In this document: in pieces, positions 20,151 to 28,302 of the stretch
Numbering within the stretch: position 1 is the first letter of the stretch
Layout of the letters: each line of letters begins with the position of its first letter
Assembly (NCBI RefSeq): GCF_003544835.1
Contig: NZ_CP032099.1
Span: forward strand, 682,001-746,000
Length of the DNA stretch: 64,000 nt
Direction: 5' to 3'
Source of the DNA: Aliarcobacter skirrowii CCUG 10374
GTDB taxonomy: Bacteria; Campylobacterota; Campylobacteria; Campylobacterales; Arcobacteraceae
Translations under genes and position numbers: made by a program
The notes under the pieces: generated by a model
Seen by the model: only the letters and a program-made list of their open reading frames with translations
What the model was told of the DNA's origin: nothing
Database searches by the model: none

Positions 20151-21236
20151 ATGACAAAAACAAGATTAACTGGAATATATTTTAGGGAAATTATTACTAA
20201 TGATAAAACTGATAAAGTTTATTATATCACATACAAAGATGAAAATAATAAAAAGATATGGATAAAGATTGGTAAATATAGTGAAGGTATTAGGGAAACA
20301 TATTGTAATCAAAAAAGAAATGAGATTTTAACAAAACAAAGAAATGGAGAAGAGGCACCCGTAATAGCAGCTAGAAAAAAGAAACAAATTTTATCAATAG
20401 AATATTTAGCAGAAAGTTATTTCAAAGAGAAAAATATATCTGGTTCAACTTTAAATCACTATAAAGTCCATGTTTTGCCTTATTTCAAAAACTATGATAT
20501 AGATTTATTAGATAAAAAAGATATTGAAAAATATAAACATTTTTTAAACCAAAAAATAACTATTAATACTAAAAAGCCTTTAGCACCTAAAACAATCAAT
20601 AACATATTAAATATTTTAAAAACAATTGGTAAATACTCTTTGAAAAATGATTTACTGAAAAATGATTTCACAAAATATATTACTACTTGTAATATAGATA
20701 ATGCAAGAGAGAGATTTTTAACAAAAGATGAGATACAAATTTTATATAATGAAACAAAAGAAGATAATATCATTTATTTATTTTTTAAATTGGCTTTAAA
20801 TACTGGAGCTAGACTTGCAACTATTTTGAATATACATAAAAAAGATATAGATTTTGCTCATAATCTTATTACTTTAAAGGATTTTAAAAACAATTCAACC
20901 TATAAGTCATTTTTAACAGATGATTTAAAGCATTTGCTAGAGCTTAGAACAGCAAATTTATCTTTAAATGATAAAATCTTTACAACTAATCCAGAAAAGA
21001 GATTAAGAGCAATTTTAGATGAACTTTTTAATGAAGGCATTGATAATAGTGATAGAAAAAACAAAGTTGTAATCCATACATTAAGACACACATTCGCAAG
21101 TCACTTAGCTATTAATGGAACACCAATATTTACTATTCAAAAACTAATGAACCATAAAGATATAAAAATGACTATGAGATATGCAAAACTAGCTCCTGAT
21201 AGTGGAAGAGAAGCAGTTATTAATTTAGGATTATAA
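20151..21236 (+). CDS. tyrosine-type site-specific integrase
   Basis: A 361-residue tyrosine recombinase. Order of parts: N-terminal arm-binding DUF4102-like region, core-binding SAM-like domain (ISGSTLNHYKVHVLPYF), catalytic domain with the first arginine in TGARLATILNIHKKDI, the H-x-x-R box HTLRHTFASHLAING, and the nucleophile in MTMRYAKLAP. It is the size and layout of island/phage integrases rather than of integron IntI. Its position next to the tRNA fragment makes it the likely integrase of the island. Confidence 0.93.
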   Translation: MTKTRLTGIYFREIITNDKTDKVYYITYKDENNKKIWIKIGKYSEGIRETYCNQKRNEILTKQRNGEEAPVIAARKKKQILSIEYLAESYFKEKNISGSTLNHYKVHVLPYFKNYDIDLLDKKDIEKYKHFLNQKITINTKKPLAPKTINNILNILKTIGKYSLKNDLLKNDFTKYITTCNIDNARERFLTKDEIQILYNETKEDNIIYLFFKLALNTGARLATILNIHKKDIDFAHNLITLKDFKNNSTYKSFLTDDLKHLLELRTANLSLNDKIFTTNPEKRLRAILDELFNEGIDNSDRKNKVVIHTLRHTFASHLAINGTPIFTIQKLMNHKDIKMTMRYAKLAPDSGREAVINLGL

Positions 21237-21301
21237 TAAAAAAATTTATTATATATTGACTTTGTAGCACATAGGCTACAATAAACAAAAAGGATTTAAA
21301 A

Positions 21302-21535
21302 ATGATGGATTCAACAGTTAGAGCTAGAGTTGATAGTGATTGAAAACAAGAAGCTGAAGCTATTTTTAAAAAATTAGGACTTAGTACATCTCAAGCAATA
21401 GTGATATTTTTAAATATGGTAAAACTTAATAATGGTATTCCATTTGAGGTAAAAATTCCAAATAAAGATACTCTAAAAGCTATGCAAGAAGCTAAAGAGT
21501 TTAAGGGTGAAGAAATCACTTTAAAAGATTTATAA
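21302..21535 (+). pseudogene. RelB/DinJ-like antitoxin with in-frame stop
   Basis: The frame reads MMDSTVRARVDSD, then TGA at 21341, then KQEAEAIFKKLGLSTSQAI and on to TLKDL. Ignoring the stop it is a normal 77-residue RelB/DinJ ribbon-helix-helix antitoxin. One base change has probably killed it. It sits directly upstream of a truncated RelE/YafQ-like toxin. Confidence 0.75.
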
Positions 21536-21538
21536 AAT

Positions 21539-21697
21539 ATGTATAAACTATTTAGAACAAAACAGTTTATAAAAGATTATGGTAAAACAAAGCTGTCTGA
21601 TAAACACTATGAAAAATATATAAAGTTTGTTAGTTTATTATTGGAAAATAAGAAACTACCATCAGAAGCTTTAGATCATGAACTTGTTGGAAATTAA
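21539..21697 (+). pseudogene. truncated RelE/YafQ-like toxin
   Basis: Encodes 52 residues (MYKLFRTKQFIKDY ... EALDHELVGN) then TAA. YafQ-type toxins are about 90 residues and continue after the DH.L.G segment with the catalytic half; that half is missing. The sequence beyond switches to an unrelated frame, so a deletion or insertion joined two genes. Confidence 0.7.
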
Positions 21698-21882
21698 AAG
21701 AGTTTTTATTTGAAGAGAATAAAGCTCTTAGAATGAATCTGGGAAATCTTCAAAGAAGACTTGAAGCTCTTTTATCAGAAATGATAGATGAAGTTGAAAG
21801 TGTTTTTGAAATGTATTCAACACCATTAGAAGAATTTGCTAGATTTAGCAATGGAGAAACTATATATAAAACTGTTGCCTAA
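21691..21882 (+). pseudogene. C-terminal gene remnant
   Basis: An open frame in a different phase from the toxin gives KLKEFLFEENKALRMNLGN ... FSNGETIYKTVA and stops. It has no start codon or ribosome site of its own except an internal methionine. It looks like the end of another gene fused to the broken toxin. Family not recognised. Confidence 0.35.
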
Positions 21883-21964
21883 GAGGGTAGATTTTATCCT
21901 CTTAGGATAATAGTGATTACACTCTTGGCTAATCTAGCCTTTTGGCTTTATAGTTGGAGAAAGA

Positions 21965-22201
21965 ATGAATTTTTTAATAGACTATTTTTTAAATCTAGCA
22001 CTTTTTATTTTTTATAAATATAAAGAAAAAGCTAATTTATATGTTACAAGTAGAATGTTTGAAGGAATAGCAATAGGAACTTATGCTGTTATAATAGATA
22101 GACTTGTTGATGAAGGCTTTACATTTGATTTGACAATCAGATTTCTAATAGCTATAATTTTCACATATGTTGGAATCTATTTAGATAAAAAGGAGAAATG
22201 A
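21965..22201 (+). CDS. small two-TM membrane protein
   Basis: A 78-residue protein with membrane segments at about residues 3-18 and 53-72 and a GGAGAAAG ribosome site. No family recognised. Its stop overlaps the start of the next tiny membrane-protein gene (ATGA), so the two are coupled. Confidence 0.55.
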   Translation: MNFLIDYFLNLALFIFYKYKEKANLYVTSRMFEGIAIGTYAVIIDRLVDEGFTFDLTIRFLIAIIFTYVGIYLDKKEK

Positions 22202-22305
22202 TGGAAGCAAATATTATATTAGGCTTAATTGCTCTTTTTGGTATAACTTTAGTTGCTGGGAAAAAACGAGCAGAAAAACTACAAAATAAAAAAACTACAA
22301 AGTAA
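22198..22305 (+). CDS. 35-residue single-TM protein
   Basis: MMEANIILGLIALFGITLVA followed by a very basic tail (GKKRAEKLQNKKTTK). GGAG precedes the ATG. Acidic start, hydrophobic core and basic end is the plan of filamentous-phage coat proteins, and similar tiny proteins lie at 44.1-44.3 kb; that comparison is inference. Confidence 0.5.
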   Translation: MMEANIILGLIALFGITLVAGKKRAEKLQNKKTTK

Positions 22306-22323
22306 AACAACACCTTAATAGGG

Positions 22324-22375
22324 GAGTATGAATAACATTTCCGTATGGGGTTTGTTGTTTGTTATTCAAATACTC
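22324..22375. terminator. long hairpin between convergent genes
   Basis: Arms GAGTATGAATAACA and TGTTATTC-AA-ATACTC pair over 14 bp with a two-base bulge and a 22-base loop. Placed between the 35-residue gene and the convergent 505-residue gene. Confidence 0.5.
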
Positions 22376-22422
22376 TTACTTTTTAAAACTCTCAAAAAAT
22401 CAAATTTTGAATGCTTACATTA

Positions 22423-23940
22423 TTAATCTATAAAAATATTAATATTAAATAGTGTTTTAAACGCATTTAAATACTCTAAAACGAACGAAACAGGATAATC
22501 TAATACCAAAGTACTATTTGTACCTTTTAAAGCTTTTATGAGCTTATTTTGCTCATTTACCATTGTAATAAAGAAATAAATCATTAACTCATAGTTTAAG
22601 TAATACAAGTTATTTGATTTAACAAACATTGGTATCTCGGCATTACCAACCAAAACTTTAATTAAATTATTTGAAATTAAAATTTCAATTATTTTTAATA
22701 GATTCTCTTTAGATAATTGGTTTATTTCAATTTTTAAAGATTCTAAATCATTTGCATTTTTAAAAAATCTGTAAAATGAAACAAGCTCTCCATTTTTTGA
22801 AAATAGATAGTTATTTTTATTTGGCACAATCAAGTAATCTTTTTCTTCTAAATTAACTTTTGGTTTCTCGTTCTCTTTAACTTCACTTTTAACTAAAGCT
22901 TCTTTTTTATCTTCACTAGTTAATTTAACATCTTCTTCAATTACTCCCTTAGCAAGTTTATTTTTTTCTTTATTTTTTTGTTGTTCCTTTTCTAGTTCTA
23001 TCTTCTGTCTATCTTCTATTGTTTTCACATCAATAATTTCCCAAGGGCCTTTCTTTTTTAATTGAAGTCCATTTGAATAAATTATTTCAGTCACACCATC
23101 TTCAAGACTAGTTACTTTATTTTCTCTTTTAAATTCTTCTGTCATTTCTCTAAAAGTATTTGTTAAATCTCTTTCTTCTGAGCTACTTATTCCCAAAGCT
23201 CTCTTAGATTCTAATTCATCTTCTTCTTTAAATTCTTCAAGAGTAACTTTAATTTTATTATCTTTAATCATATTCTCTTCGGCTTCTAAATCAATAACAA
23301 TCTTTTCATTTTTCCTTGTTAAGAATTGAAAGAAAATTGAGTTATCTGAAATTCTATCTAGTCCAAAGTTTTTTGCATTTTTCATAATAAAAAATAATCT
23401 CTTTGCATCTATCTCAATCTCTTTATTTAAATTAATTAAATTAGATTTTATTTGCTCAACTTTTTGCTTAGTTTGAACATCGTAAACTTTTTCTAACAAA
23501 GTTTTAATTCCAAAAGAGTGAACATAATAATTTCCATTCTCGCTTATTGAAATTTGCTCAGATGAATCTTCTAATAAAAAAAACATCTCTATAACATTTA
23601 AATGAATATATTTATTTTCTTCAAACTCTTTTTTTAATTCTTTTATTCTTTTAATTGCTCTTGCTTGATCTTCCCAAATGTTTATCCCTAAAAATTTTAA
23701 CTCATTGAGATTTACTTCATCTTTGTAAACATCCCAATCAAACATTTCATTTCGTTTATAAATAACTTCTTTGTTTTCTTTTAAAAAAAGATGTTCTTTT
23801 TCTTTTCTGATATGTTTTGGTTTTGCATGTCGCTTGTTATAAAAATAAACAATTAATAAAAAAACAATTGTAATTGATAGCAATATTAAATACAACAAAT
23901 ATTCAAAATTACTCATAATATTTATACATTTAAAAATCAA
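22423..23940 (-). CDS. membrane-anchored hypothetical protein, coiled-coil rich
   Basis: A 505-residue protein with one N-terminal membrane helix (about residues 12-33) and a long lysine/glutamate-rich cytoplasmic part with probable coiled coil between residues 290 and 380. The C-terminal 130 residues, from DYLIVPNKNNYLFSKNGELV on, look like a compact domain. No Walker motif or relaxase histidine cluster is visible, so it is not a Zot or a typical mobilisation ATPase. With the 270-residue gene it forms a minus-strand pair separated by three AT-rich repeats. Confidence 0.55.
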   Translation of the reverse strand: MIFKCINIMSNFEYLLYLILLSITIVFLLIVYFYNKRHAKPKHIRKEKEHLFLKENKEVIYKRNEMFDWDVYKDEVNLNELKFLGINIWEDQARAIKRIKELKKEFEENKYIHLNVIEMFFLLEDSSEQISISENGNYYVHSFGIKTLLEKVYDVQTKQKVEQIKSNLINLNKEIEIDAKRLFFIMKNAKNFGLDRISDNSIFFQFLTRKNEKIVIDLEAEENMIKDNKIKVTLEEFKEEDELESKRALGISSSEERDLTNTFREMTEEFKRENKVTSLEDGVTEIIYSNGLQLKKKGPWEIIDVKTIEDRQKIELEKEQQKNKEKNKLAKGVIEEDVKLTSEDKKEALVKSEVKENEKPKVNLEEKDYLIVPNKNNYLFSKNGELVSFYRFFKNANDLESLKIEINQLSKENLLKIIEILISNNLIKVLVGNAEIPMFVKSNNLYYLNYELMIYFFITMVNEQNKLIKALKGTNSTLVLDYPVSFVLEYLNAFKTLFNINIFID

Positions 23941-23958
23941 ATTTTCTACTACTAACAG

Positions 23959-24112
23959 TATTAAATATATATATAGTAAAAATCTTCAGTCAGATGAAAA
24001 AAGACTATTTATATATTAAATATATATATAGGCGAAAATAGATACTCCTTGTTCATGTGAAAAGGGTAAAAAAGCCTTATTTTGTTATATATATTATTAA
24101 ATATATATATAG
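23959..24112. repeat. three exact 18-bp AT-rich repeats
   Basis: TATTAAATATATATATAG occurs at 23959, 24014 and 24095 in the same orientation, with unrelated sequence between. They fill the 177-bp gap upstream of the 505-residue gene and downstream of the 270-residue gene. They could be operators or replication iterons; nothing else shows function. Confidence 0.65.
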
Positions 24113-24117
24113 GCAAA

Positions 24118-24930
24118 TTAATCTTCATCACTTACACTATCCTCTTGAGTTGCTATTTTTGGAATATTAATACGATTTAAGTCTTCAAGATAATTAATTC
24201 TTGAAATTTCATCGTACTTAATATACCTACCAGATTCTTTAATTTTTACAGTATTAATTATAAAATAGTTGAACTTTTTAACATCATTTTCTTTCAAAAA
24301 AGCATCAATGTTTCTATGTAAAAAAGCTACTTGTTTCATATTATTTTCATCAAAATTCTGCTTAAATCTTTCTCTAAAAGCAACCCATTTTTCTTGTCCA
24401 ACATACAAAGGAATACCAAATAAATTACTAGTAATGTTAAATGTACCTTGCATAGAAACTGCTTTATATTGAAAATAATTACCTTTAAATTCATACAAAA
24501 TAGCAGTAGAATTTTGAATAGTAGTAGTCTTATTATTCTGATTGTTGCAACTAAATAATCCAGTAACATACTCCAACAAAAAGATTAAATATGCTCTTCT
24601 TCTTTGCTTAAAAACATTGTTATCATTCTTGCCAACTCTAATACCAAATATGTTTAAAATGCTTAAATAAATATCAAATTTAACATTAGAAGAAGCAAAA
24701 TATTTAGCAATACAATGTACTAAGAAGTTGTAATCAGTTTGATACACAAAACCCTTGTCACTATATATAATTGGATATGGAATTTGATTACCATCCTTAT
24801 CGATTTCATTAGCAAATAATGTAGCTTCATCCATAAAAAAATTAAGAAACTTTTTTATGTGTTCTTCGCTACTAAAAGCTCTAGTTATATCTAAAGCATA
24901 TTTGTATCTTAGCTCTTCATTTAATGACAT
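24118..24930 (-). CDS. hypothetical protein
   Basis: A 270-residue soluble protein with no recognised family. It starts MSLNEELRYKYALDITRAF, has a basic segment FKQRRRAYLIFLLEYV near residue 107 and an acidic C-terminus (ATQEDSVSDED). Its place next to direct repeats would fit a DNA-binding or replication role, but no motif proves it. Confidence 0.5.
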   Translation of the reverse strand: MSLNEELRYKYALDITRAFSSEEHIKKFLNFFMDEATLFANEIDKDGNQIPYPIIYSDKGFVYQTDYNFLVHCIAKYFASSNVKFDIYLSILNIFGIRVGKNDNNVFKQRRRAYLIFLLEYVTGLFSCNNQNNKTTTIQNSTAILYEFKGNYFQYKAVSMQGTFNITSNLFGIPLYVGQEKWVAFRERFKQNFDENNMKQVAFLHRNIDAFLKENDVKKFNYFIINTVKIKESGRYIKYDEISRINYLEDLNRINIPKIATQEDSVSDED

Positions 24931-25057
24931 TATTCAACCTCTTTTGCATTATTTTCAATAGTTAAATTATTAATATTCTCTATACTATATTCTATAATGC
25001 CACTAAATATTAAGACAATATATTAGATTAATTAATTCCTAAAAAGATAAAATATTT

Positions 25058-25210
25058 GAATATATAGAAATGTTTTATAACTCAAAAAAAAGACATAGTT
25101 TTTTAGATTTTATAAGTCCAAATGAATTTGAGAAAAGATACAATGATAGTGTTACTCAACCCAAGGTGTTAACTGAATAAAAAAGTGTCTACCATCTTGG
25201 GGTCATTCCA
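25058..25210 (+). mobile_element. IS3-family transposase C-terminus and right end (remnant 1)
   Basis: The frame EYIEMFYNSKKRHSFLDFIS then PNEFEKRYNDSV is the C-terminus of an IS3-group OrfB integrase, ending at TAA 25178. Directly after it TGTCTACC...GGGGTCATTCCA (25186-25210) looks like the terminal repeat. Everything upstream of 25058 is lost. Three more copies of this right end occur at 28166, 40239 and 44588. The 24931-25057 stretch before it holds nothing I recognise. Confidence 0.75.
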
Positions 25211-25425
25211 GTCTGATAGAATTTGTAATTCTAAATGATTGAAAAATGCATCTTTAAACTTATGACTTAAAAGTGATTTTTGTTGTTCAAAAAGTCTTAA
25301 GGGTTTGAGAGAATCAATAAATTCTACTTCTTGAACACTTTTTGGAACAAATTACATCTCTTAAAAAGGCTATTAGGCTAATAAGTTAGATTTTCTAATT
25401 TTGCTCCAAAAGTAAGAGGTTGAGG
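25205..25425 (-). pseudogene. gene remnant and degenerate X-type repeat
   Basis: On the minus strand a frame VEFIDSLKPLRLFEQQKSLL ... LQILSDWNDP runs into the IS3 end, so it is a truncated gene end whose stop is supplied by the IS. Upstream of it (25335-25425) lies a degenerate copy of the approximately 95-bp X repeat (see 40129), with its TTTTGG and CCAAAAG arms still recognisable. Confidence 0.4.
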
Positions 25426-25554
25426 AACGACCAAACTGAAGGACAAGTGGTGAAACGACTTGATAGTTTGGTCTTTAAATTTTATTTATACGAGATTTAA
25501 AAGCTCGATATTTTCGCACTTATAACTTGTTCTTCTTCCTGTGTTTTGTTATCA
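25422..25554 (-). repeat. attC-like recombination site 4
   Basis: Read on the minus strand: TGATAAC core, variable region, and GTTCCTC core, with an internal hairpin (arms GACCAAACT and AGTTTGGTC, plus CAAGT/ACTTG, 25429-25473). The stop codon TGA of the 116-residue gene lies inside the first core, as in sites 2 and 3. Outer cores fit the integron consensus RYYYAAC / GTTRRRY only partly. Confidence 0.5.
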
Positions 25555-25902
25555 TATCTTATTTGTAATACAAGTACCGTCTTTTGATAAAAGTTTAAAC
25601 CATCTAATTAATTTATCCTCTTTTGTTGCAAAGTTTCCCTCCGCTAAAGCAAAGAGAAGATATTCCATATCATAAATATCATGTCTAATTCTTTCTTTGG
25701 CTTTTTTTGAAGTTTTAATAACTTCAATTGATTCATATCTGTTTGCTAAATCTATAGCAAATAAATTTAATATTTGTATCCATTTATATGAAAAATATTC
25801 AGAATTAAAATTTGTAATATTATTATCATTTTTATAATATTTTAATAATGCAATATACTGTAGTTTTGGAACTTTTAACCAAAACTTAAAGTCGTGTTTC
25901 AA
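25552..25902 (-). CDS. cassette-borne hypothetical protein
   Basis: A 116-residue soluble protein, no family recognised. The N-terminal 14 residues (MKHDFKFWLKVPKL) are encoded in a repeat also found at 28095-28137, so the true start may lie further in or the gene may have captured it. The rest has KKAKERIRHDIYDMEYLLFA, helical. Its stop codon is within attC-like site 4, the classical arrangement of a gene cassette. Confidence 0.45.
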   Translation of the reverse strand: MKHDFKFWLKVPKLQYIALLKYYKNDNNITNFNSEYFSYKWIQILNLFAIDLANRYESIEVIKTSKKAKERIRHDIYDMEYLLFALAEGNFATKEDKLIRWFKLLSKDGTCITNKI

Positions 25903-25907
25903 ATATA

Positions 25908-26040
25908 AGAGGTTAAGGGAAGAGATGGTCTATAGTTTTGTGTTCTCATTACTGTATCCCTATCAGCTATCACAAAAACTTCTTCTGCCACTGCCTCAAG
26001 AGATTTAAAAGAGTTACTTTGTTCAAAAAGAGGGAACTAA
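25908..26040 (-). pseudogene. short ORF remnant
   Basis: Minus-strand frame FPLFEQSNSFKSLEAVAEEV ... ADRDTVMRTQNYRPSLP with no start. Probably the broken end of an earlier cassette gene. The segment joins X-type repeat sequence (25866-25917). Confidence 0.3.
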
Positions 26041-26110
26041 AGCACCTAATATTAGTTATATACTCACTCTTTGATATATTGGAAAATGATACTAGCCTTC
26101 TTTTTTAGGC

Positions 26111-26166
26111 GTTACTCTTGCTCTTGAAAAGCTTTGTTATTTTTGATATACTTTTCAAAGCGTAAC
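26111..26166. promoter_or_regulatory. nested hairpin upstream of 537-residue gene
   Basis: GTTAC...GTAAC enclose TTGAAAAG...CTTTTCAA, with a further CGTAACTGTTAC near-palindrome and a third CGTAAC just downstream, all ending about 20 bp before the start codon. Could be an operator or an altered recombination site. Confidence 0.35.
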
Positions 26167-26204
26167 TGTTACATCTAACGTAACATGAATAACAAAGGAC
26201 CACT

Positions 26205-27818
26205 ATGAGCGAAAAAGAAACTACTTCTACAACACGTATTTTTAAGTCATGCCTAGATATTGTTAAGGGATTTTCAAAACAGAACAATATCAGTGACTCT
26301 CAACAAATTAGTATTATTGTTGAAACATACAAACACTTGGCACCAGCTAATACACGTATGGACGGATTTATCTATGACCATTTTATTAAAGAAGACCAAG
26401 AAGAGAAGCGTTTTACTTATGAAACACTTTATAATCTATACAAGTACGCTATTAATAAAAATTCAAATCTAAAAGATTACTACTATTTTTCAGCAACATT
26501 GAGCAAAATATTTATTGTTACTCAATATGTTGAAACCCATATGGAAATAGATGACGATTATGATGGTGGTCCAAGGGTTGTAAGCAGTAAAGAGACTATA
26601 CGTTTTTTAACGGGTGAAAAATATGAAGAGTTTAGCACTATAGGTGAGGAACTGATTAAAAGTGCAAAAGCTGCATACAAAAACGATATTTATGGTAAAA
26701 ATTTAGATGACCATATTTACATGATATGTGCAACTAATCAAAAACTACAAATACTTTTCATGGATGAGTTTATTATAAACAGAGAACAATCACTCTACGA
26801 ATGTTTAAAAAATATGTCTGATGATTTTCCAAGACAAGGCAGTTGTCCATATGCATCCTTTACAGACCACTTTGGAGTAAAAGATAGAATAAAAGTGGTA
26901 CTTATGGATTATTATCAAAATCCAAATAGCTTTTTAATTTCCAACTCAATTACAGAGTCTTTTATATGCGATCTTCTTGATATACTACATATTCAAGTTG
27001 GGAATAGTAAAAAAGAGGTCTACTCAAAGTCTGTCGTCTCTGCACTAAAAATTGCAAAAGAAGTAGCAAAGCTTGAAAAGTTTAAAGAATCATATACTGG
27101 ATATTTTAAAAGTAAACTAGAGTCAAAAAACAGTAACTTACTCGATGCCATTCAAGAAGATATAGAGATGTTTGATAAAGATGTAGTTAGCAATCATACA
27201 CTTGCAGAGTTTTCACTAAGAGTTCCTAAGCAACTTTGCTATCAAACATTAGCCAATAATTGTAATTTTCTTGAATTCTCCAATATACGCCAGGTTGTCA
27301 ACTCAGATTTTCTTAATATCTTTTGGCCCGCCCTAAAATATATTATTGAAAAGGATAAACTCCCCTTGCTTTTAAATCCAAATTCAATTATTGAATATGG
27401 AGGAAATAAGAATTTCATTAGTGAGTACGACTTCTTTACCGGTTGCTATATTGAAGAGAAAGATAACCCTTTTGTAATTAAAATTACAGAACAAAATAGG
27501 GCACGACTTCAATGCTCGATTTCTTACAAAAAGGATAACACTGATATAGATTTTGATATAGATTTTGAAATATTAGATAAACTTCAGTCAATAATCACCT
27601 CAAACCAGAATAGTTTTGGAAATATATTTAACTCATCAACGGGTTCTTCTATTAAAATAGCAAATAATGGGAGTATGTGCTTTTACAGCAAAGCTCTATC
27701 TATTTGCATAGATAAAAATATTGCTCATAAGTTTTATGAGGTAATAGACATACTTAAAAAAAGTAAACAATACGAAGATATACTTATTGTAAATAGATTG
27801 CACCATGGGCAAATATAA
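26205..27818 (+). CDS. large hypothetical protein in cassette region
   Basis: A 537-residue soluble protein with AAAGGA eight bases ahead of ATG. No family recognised and no Walker, nuclease or membrane motif found. It is mostly helical, with LLDILHIQVGNSKKEVYSKS near residue 260 and a C-terminal part (from residue 440) that alternates strand-like repeats (DIDFDIDFEIL). It is one of only two large genes in the 25-40 kb block on the plus strand, opposite to the cassette direction. Neighbours suggest a defence or stress cargo, by association only. Confidence 0.55.
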   Translation: MSEKETTSTTRIFKSCLDIVKGFSKQNNISDSQQISIIVETYKHLAPANTRMDGFIYDHFIKEDQEEKRFTYETLYNLYKYAINKNSNLKDYYYFSATLSKIFIVTQYVETHMEIDDDYDGGPRVVSSKETIRFLTGEKYEEFSTIGEELIKSAKAAYKNDIYGKNLDDHIYMICATNQKLQILFMDEFIINREQSLYECLKNMSDDFPRQGSCPYASFTDHFGVKDRIKVVLMDYYQNPNSFLISNSITESFICDLLDILHIQVGNSKKEVYSKSVVSALKIAKEVAKLEKFKESYTGYFKSKLESKNSNLLDAIQEDIEMFDKDVVSNHTLAEFSLRVPKQLCYQTLANNCNFLEFSNIRQVVNSDFLNIFWPALKYIIEKDKLPLLLNPNSIIEYGGNKNFISEYDFFTGCYIEEKDNPFVIKITEQNRARLQCSISYKKDNTDIDFDIDFEILDKLQSIITSNQNSFGNIFNSSTGSSIKIANNGSMCFYSKALSICIDKNIAHKFYEVIDILKKSKQYEDILIVNRLHHGQI

Positions 27819-28007
27819 GAGTTTATAGACATACTTAAGAGATACTCTATATGAGATATCTCTTTAACTCTTAGTATTTGTATCTACTGTCTTCTTTTAA
27901 ATAAAAATCAAAGATTTTTTGAATAGTACAATATTTATCTTCACTTAACTAAGATCCTATATTTATCTTGATTAAAATATACCAGTGAATGTCATTTTTA
28001 TTCAAAT

Positions 28008-28143
28008 CAATTAATTGTACCTTTTTGAGTATGTTCAAAAATTCAACTCTTTTTAGAACAAGTTTTCCATTCGTAAAAACTACTCCAAAAGTAAGTAGTT
28101 TTGGAACTTTTAACCAAAACTTAAAGTCGTGTTTCAAATATAA
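28008..28143 (-). repeat. X-type repeat (copy c) with attached Z block
   Basis: A degenerate copy of the X repeat fused to a block shared with 25861-25911. On the minus strand it reads as a short ORF with MKHDFKFWLKVPKL followed by sequence similar to other X copies; I treat this as repeat, not gene. The 27819-28302 gap also holds an IS3 end. Confidence 0.5.
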
Positions 28144-28165
28144 GAGTTTTTTGAATAAATAAAAC

Positions 28166-28192
28166 TGTCTACTTTATAGGGGGGACATTCCA
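28166..28192 (+). mobile_element. IS3-like right end (remnant 2)
   Basis: TGTCTACTTTATAGGGG then GGACATTCCA matches the terminal sequence seen after the IS3 OrfB remnant at 25186. No transposase frame remains. Confidence 0.5.
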
Positions 28193-28302
28193 ATATAAAG
28201 TTCATCAAATCTATAGTGAACATTTCAATTAGAACATTTTTTTTGTTAATAAACACAGGTTTTAAATAGATGTATACTATACTTTCGTAGATAAGGAGAT
28301 TT

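Noticed and set aside
20151-21236. The tyrosine recombinase as the integron integrase (IntI)
   Set aside because: It lies beside a tRNA end, is 361 residues, and lacks the IntI-specific insertion I would expect; it fits an island integrase better.
22423-23940. The 505-residue protein as an inovirus Zot/pI ATPase
   Set aside because: It has an N-terminal membrane helix but no Walker A motif.
23959-24112. CRISPR array
   Set aside because: Only three 18-bp repeats, unequal spacers and no cas genes; no CRISPR was found anywhere in the window.
27949-28137. Minus-strand 62-codon ORF starting MKHDFKFWLKVPKL
   Set aside because: It is built from repeat sequence shared with 25861-25911 and other X copies; treated as repeat.
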